A stretch of DNA of 64,000 bases from positions 124,001 to 188,000 of the forward strand of contig NZ_PVZV01000003.1 in the NCBI RefSeq assembly GCF_002995495.1, given 5' to 3'. Origin of the DNA: Actinocorallia populi (lineage in GTDB: Bacteria; Actinomycetota; Actinomycetes; Streptosporangiales; Streptosporangiaceae). This document shows positions 61,020-64,000 of this stretch, one piece after another. Under the pieces are notes generated by a model that was not told where the DNA came from, ran no database searches, and worked only from the letters and a program-made list of their open reading frames with translations. Numbering within the stretch: the stretch's first letter is position 1; each line of letters opens with the position of its first letter. A program made the position numbers and the translations under genes.

Positions 61020-61466
61020 TTAGTCGTTGAGGGCGTTGGTGTCGCGGGCTCGGCGCTGGGCGCGCAAGCCTGCGCCTTGGGGCTGGTCAGTGGTGTCCTC
61101 CAGGGTGATGGGGTGCCAGAGGCGTTCTTTGACGGCCTCCCAGGAGAAGCGGAAGTCGCGGCCGGACTTCAGGGCTGGGAGTTGGTCGTGGTGGGCCATG
61201 CGGCGGATGGTCTGGGTTGACAGGCGCAGCCGGTCGGCCAGCTCCGCGGTGGACAGGACCTGGTCGTTGTCGGTCTCGGGGGCTGCGGCGTGTCCGGGGT
61301 TGCGCAGGTGGGCTTTGACGGCCGGCCACAGGAAGCGGTAGTCCCGCCCCGACTTCAGACCGGGCAACTGCGCGGCATTGGCCATGCGACGGACGGTCTG
61401 GGGTGACAGGCCGATCCGGTCGGCCAGCTCCGCGGTGGTCAGGACGAGGTCGTCTCCTGTGGTCAT
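61020..61466 (-). CDS. Tandem BldC/excisionase-type HTH protein
   Basis: 148 residues with two near-copy helix-turn-helix units: LTTAELADRIGLSPQTVRRM ending LKSGRDYRFLWPAVKAHL, and LSTAELADRLRLSTQTIRRM ending LKSGRDFRFSWEAVKERL. Each resembles the 60-residue BldC-like/HTH_17 fold. A duplicated unit could bind two adjacent DNA sites as a single chain. It is divergent from the conjugation gene block and probably regulates it; a 6-5-6 palindrome lies between. Confidence 0.85.
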   Translation of the reverse strand: MTTGDDLVLTTAELADRIGLSPQTVRRMANAAQLPGLKSGRDYRFLWPAVKAHLRNPGHAAAPETDNDQVLSTAELADRLRLSTQTIRRMAHHDQLPALKSGRDFRFSWEAVKERLWHPITLEDTTDQPQGAGLRAQRRARDTNALND

Positions 61467-61554
61467 GGGTCTGCCTTTCTGTGTTCGCGCTCAAGCGCTC
61501 AGTGGTCTCACTGTGTTGTTCGTGTTCGTGTCGCGCTACTTGCGCTCTGTGAGT

Positions 61555-61571
61555 ATGACACGTACTGTCAT
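61555..61571. promoter_or_regulatory. ATGACA-N5-TGTCAT operator
   Basis: Perfect 6-bp inverted repeat in the 146-bp divergent promoter between the tandem HTH gene and the transfer genes. A further GCGCT/AGCGC repeat lies near 61483-61494. Candidate binding site of the tandem HTH protein. Confidence 0.5.
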
Positions 61572-61612
61572 CGCCACACCACACAGCGACACGAATTTTC
61601 GGAGGTTCATGA

Positions 61613-62110
61613 GTGGGTCGACACAAGCGACACCGATACGACTTCTGGCCACCCGGCGGCCCGGAGGTCGTGGTCGTCGGCGCGCACGGAGGTGCAGGCT
61701 GCACCACGATCGCCGCGCTCCTCAAGCCGTCCTGGGACCTGGGTTCACTCGCACACCGCTACCAACCGAGCACCCCGCCGGTGCTCACCAAGGGCCGGCC
61801 GCTGGTGCTGGTCTGCCGCAACACGGTGTCGGCCACCCGCGCCGCCACCACGGCCGTCACCGTCCTGCACGGCTATGAGGAACGCGTCGCGTGCCTGGCC
61901 GTCGTCAGTGACGGCGCCGCAGAACCCAAGGACGCCTCCGCGCGGTTCCTGCTGCTCGAAGCCCGGGTGGGAGGCATCGTGCGGTTCCCCTACCTGCGGG
62001 AGCTGCGGCTGCTGGACGACCCGGGCAACGTCACGCTCAACGGACGCGCCCAGCGGGCGCTGACGGAGATCCGGCACCTGACCTACCTGGCCCAGGGCGG
62101 TGGCCGATGA
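61613..62110 (+). CDS. P-loop protein, ParA/MinD-like N-terminus
   Basis: 165 residues from GTG 61613, GGAGG 7 bases upstream. VVVVGAHGGAGCTTIAALL is a Walker A of the deviant ParA/MinD type; the remaining protein is short, with VLVCRNTVSATRAA and a Leu-rich C-terminus. Such short P-loop proteins are regular members of actinobacterial conjugative clusters and of unknown function. First gene of the transfer block, ATGA-coupled to the next. Confidence 0.75.
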   Translation: MGRHKRHRYDFWPPGGPEVVVVGAHGGAGCTTIAALLKPSWDLGSLAHRYQPSTPPVLTKGRPLVLVCRNTVSATRAATTAVTVLHGYEERVACLAVVSDGAAEPKDASARFLLLEARVGGIVRFPYLRELRLLDDPGNVTLNGRAQRALTEIRHLTYLAQGGGR

Positions 62111-62451
62111 CAATGCTGCGCCTGTCCGTCCACATCCATGAGGCCGCATACCGGCTGCTGGCCGCCCCCGGCGACCCCGAACCCACCGAGAGCCCCGTCA
62201 AAGTCCCCGACCCCGCGCCGTCCGCACCACCGGGCCTGGACGATCAGGTCTCCACGCTCATCGCGTGGGGCAAGTGGGGCGTCCTGGTCTGCGGCGTCGC
62301 AGGGCTGCTGATCTGCGGCGGGCAGATGGCCATCGGCCGCAAGAACCGCTCTTCCTTCGCCGCCGACGGCGCCACCGGCATCCCGTGGGTCCTGGGCGGC
62401 CTGTCCCTGGCGGCCACCGCCGCCTCCATCGTCGACGTCTTCTTCAAGTGA
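62107..62451 (+). CDS. Small membrane protein, VirB2/TrbC-like
   Basis: 114 residues with two TM segments (WGVLVCGVAGLLICGGQMAI and GIPWVLGGLSLAATAASIV) joined by a short basic loop (GRKNRSS), the topology of VirB2/TrbC pilins, though without an obvious signal peptide. Located between the P-loop protein and a VirB8-like protein. Role in the transfer channel is inferred from topology and neighbours. Confidence 0.65.
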   Translation: MTMLRLSVHIHEAAYRLLAAPGDPEPTESPVKVPDPAPSAPPGLDDQVSTLIAWGKWGVLVCGVAGLLICGGQMAIGRKNRSSFAADGATGIPWVLGGLSLAATAASIVDVFFK

Positions 62452-62465
62452 AAGCAGGTCCACCC

Positions 62466-63101
62466 ATGAACACCACCCGCAAGTTCGCCGTCCCGGCCGT
62501 CCTCGTCGCCGCGCTGTTCGGCACGGTGCTGTGGCTCGTTTTGGGAAAGAACGACCCGCCCGACGCCTTCGACCACGGTCCCGTCAACCAGACCGGCTGG
62601 GAGTGGAGCGACTACCGCTCCGCCGTCCTCCCCCACTCCGAAGCCGACGGCCCGTACGAGACCGACGAGGGACTGGCCCACGGGTTCTCCCACTCCAGAG
62701 CCGGCGCCCTCCTGGCGGCCACGCACATCTCGGCCCGAATCCGCCCCCAGGTCGGCCCCTCCATCTACGAACCCACGATCACCGACCAGACCACCGGCCC
62801 CGGCCGCGACACCCTGCTGGGTGCGGTCCGAGACCAATACGGACAGACAGGGGAAGAACCCCTCGACCGCAGCGCCTCGCTTGTCGGTTACCGCTTCCTC
62901 GTCTCCAGCCCGCAGCAGGCGACCCTCGAGCTGCTGATCTCCCCTGAGGGAGAGACGACACGTTACTCCGCAAAGCTGGATCTCCAGTGGGACGGCTCGG
63001 ACTGGAAGCTCGTCGTCCCCGACGGCGGCGGCTGGCTGCCCCAACTACCCGACGCCCTCACCCAGGAGGACTTCGAGCTGTTCACTGGAGGGAGCGCGTG
63101 A
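62466..63101 (+). CDS. Single-pass membrane protein, VirB8/TrbF-like
   Basis: 211 residues. One N-terminal TM segment (FAVPAVLVAALFGTVLWLVL), then an exported domain with FSHSRAGALLAATHISARI and the beta-rich end SLVGYRFLVSSPQQATLELL, WDGSDWKLVVP. Size and topology resemble the NTF2-fold VirB8/TrbF-type components of conjugation systems. ATG 62466 follows a short gap. Assignment is by topology and context. Confidence 0.65.
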   Translation: MNTTRKFAVPAVLVAALFGTVLWLVLGKNDPPDAFDHGPVNQTGWEWSDYRSAVLPHSEADGPYETDEGLAHGFSHSRAGALLAATHISARIRPQVGPSIYEPTITDQTTGPGRDTLLGAVRDQYGQTGEEPLDRSASLVGYRFLVSSPQQATLELLISPEGETTRYSAKLDLQWDGSDWKLVVPDGGGWLPQLPDALTQEDFELFTGGSA

Positions 63102-64000
63102 GGGCGCCCACCGAACCGGAGTGCAGCATCTTCAACTTCCCCTGCATCGGGCCCGAACCCAGCCCAGAGCTGGAAGAAGCCCAGAAACAGGTCCGGGACT
63201 TCCTCATCCCCGACAGCGTCCAGAACTTCGGGACCAACACCATGGACGCCGTCGGACGGGCCTTCCAAGAATCCGTCGGCTGGTTCTTCAAGGAGACCTC
63301 CTCCTGGTGGGTCCAGATCGACTCCCCCGACCTAGAGCGGGAACAAGCCGTCGGCCATCTGCAGAACCTGTTCCAGCCGGTGCAGCTCACCGTCGCCGTC
63401 CTGGCGATGCTCCTGGCCGCGGGCAAGATGGCCCTCACCCGCAAAGCCGACCCGCTGATCGGGGTCGGCTCCGGACTGGCCCTGGTCGCGACTGTGGCCG
63501 CGATCGGGGTGACGCTGCCGAACCTGCTGCTCCGATGGGTGGATGAATGGACCGAATGGGTCCTCAACACCTCGACCGGGGATGCGTTCGCCGAACGGAT
63601 GACCCAGATCGTGACGGCCAGCGAAGCCGTGCCCGGCGTGCTGGCCTTCGTCCTCGGGCTCGTCGCATTGATCATCGGCGGTATCCAGGCGATCCTGCTG
63701 CTGTTCCGCCAGTCCTCGCTCATCATCCTCGCCGGGGTACTGCCCCTGGCCGCGGCCGGCACGCTCGCCCCGGCCACACGGGACTGGCTGAAGAAGGTCA
63801 CCGGCTGGATGCTCTCCATGATCTTCTACCCGGCCGCCGCCGCAGCCGTCTACGCCGCAGCGTTCACCCTGATCGGCACGAGCACAAGCCTGCAGACGAC
63901 TCTCATGGGGCTGGCCATGCTCGTCCTGGCCCTCGTCGCCTTCCCCGTCCTGCTGAAGTTCTTCACCTGGACGACAGGAGCAGATTCAAGCGGCAGCGGA
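63098..64000 (+). CDS. VirB6/TrbL-like multi-pass membrane protein (runs off the window)
   Basis: GTG 63098 (behind GGAGGGAGC) overlaps the previous stop (GTGA). 301 codons are visible and the frame is open at the end. After an N-terminal soluble part with SWWVQIDSPDLE there are at least six TM segments: LTVAVLAMLLAAG, GVGSGLALVATVAAIGVTL, VPGVLAFVLGLVALIIGG, SLIILAGVLPLAAAG, MIFYPAAAAAVYAAA and TLMGLAMLVLALVAF. This is the pattern of VirB6/TrbL components that line the type IV secretion channel. Confidence 0.8.
   Translation, partial: MRAPTEPECSIFNFPCIGPEPSPELEEAQKQVRDFLIPDSVQNFGTNTMDAVGRAFQESVGWFFKETSSWWVQIDSPDLEREQAVGHLQNLFQPVQLTVAVLAMLLAAGKMALTRKADPLIGVGSGLALVATVAAIGVTLPNLLLRWVDEWTEWVLNTSTGDAFAERMTQIVTASEAVPGVLAFVLGLVALIIGGIQAILLLFRQSSLIILAGVLPLAAAGTLAPATRDWLKKVTGWMLSMIFYPAAAAAVYAAAFTLIGTSTSLQTTLMGLAMLVLALVAFPVLLKFFTWTTGADSSGSG

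Larger units (their letters stand above)
37322..64000. mobile_element. Left part of an integrative conjugative element
   Basis: Defined on the left by the tRNA-Pro att fragment and integrase; the right end is not in the window. Content: integrase, a 21-kb CRISPR/defence island, excisionase-like protein, peptidoglycan-cutting transglycosylase/NlpC protein, tandem HTH regulator, P-loop protein and VirB2/VirB8/VirB6-like membrane proteins. The conjugation-type genes indicate a type IV secretion-like apparatus rather than a simple phage. Confidence 0.7.

Overview
The window is high-GC DNA with frequent GTG/TTG starts, 4-base ATGA/GTGA gene overlaps, an ECF41 sigma factor, an F420-type luciferase-like oxidoreductase, BldC-like regulators and a type I-E CRISPR-Cas system. 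This points to a filamentous actinomycete, probably of the Streptosporangiales/Thermomonosporaceae type (an inference from gene content; the sequence does not prove the genus).

Region 1 (1-20.7 kb) is catabolic. A minus-strand operon (10.1 kb back to 0.3 kb) encodes MaoC hydratases, an F420-type oxidoreductase, a CoA-transferase, an MmgE/PrpD protein, a multi-domain RidA protein, a Cys-less thiolase-like protein with a DUF35 partner, an acyl-CoA dehydrogenase and a CitE-like lyase. This looks like beta-oxidation-type degradation of an alicyclic, aromatic or steroid-like acid, probably controlled by the GntR/FadR-type regulator at 10.2-10.95 kb. A TetR repressor is divergent from an MFS exporter/importer. 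A plus-strand operon follows: two phosphotriesterase-family proteins (the first lacks most metal ligands), an FAD monooxygenase, an HSL-type esterase, a metallo-beta-lactamase-fold hydrolase and a CocE-like hydrolase. A closely similar 29-bp upstream motif ties the exporter and this operon together.

Region 2 (20.8-37.3 kb) is a chromosomal mix of regulators (CGNR, TetR x2, LuxR, MerR), a macrolide-type glycosyltransferase, an ECF41 sigma factor with an SDR gene behind a matching ECF41-type promoter, a secreted GH39-like glycosidase, an FAD/NAD(P)-binding protein, a Ser/Thr kinase with a beta-propeller, and a truncated methyltransferase.

Region 3 (37.3 kb to the end) is the left part of an integrative conjugative element. 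Its boundary is a 3' fragment of a tRNA-Pro gene at 37.3 kb, immediately followed by a tyrosine integrase. The excisionase-like gene and the conjugation genes (lytic transglycosylase/NlpC protein, tandem BldC-like HTH protein, P-loop protein, VirB2-, VirB8- and VirB6-like membrane proteins) only appear from 59.8 kb. Between integrase and excisionase lies a 21-kb immunity island: CRISPR array 1, the ghost of a second type I-E cas operon (5' cas3 fused to 3' cas1 plus a truncated cas2), a two-gene helicase-nuclease/HEPN-like pair that is a candidate defence system, CRISPR array 2, a complete cas3-cse1-cse2-cas7-cas5-cas6-cas1-cas2 operon and CRISPR array 3. All three arrays carry related leaders, and array 2 contains two spacers that differ only at crRNA position 8.
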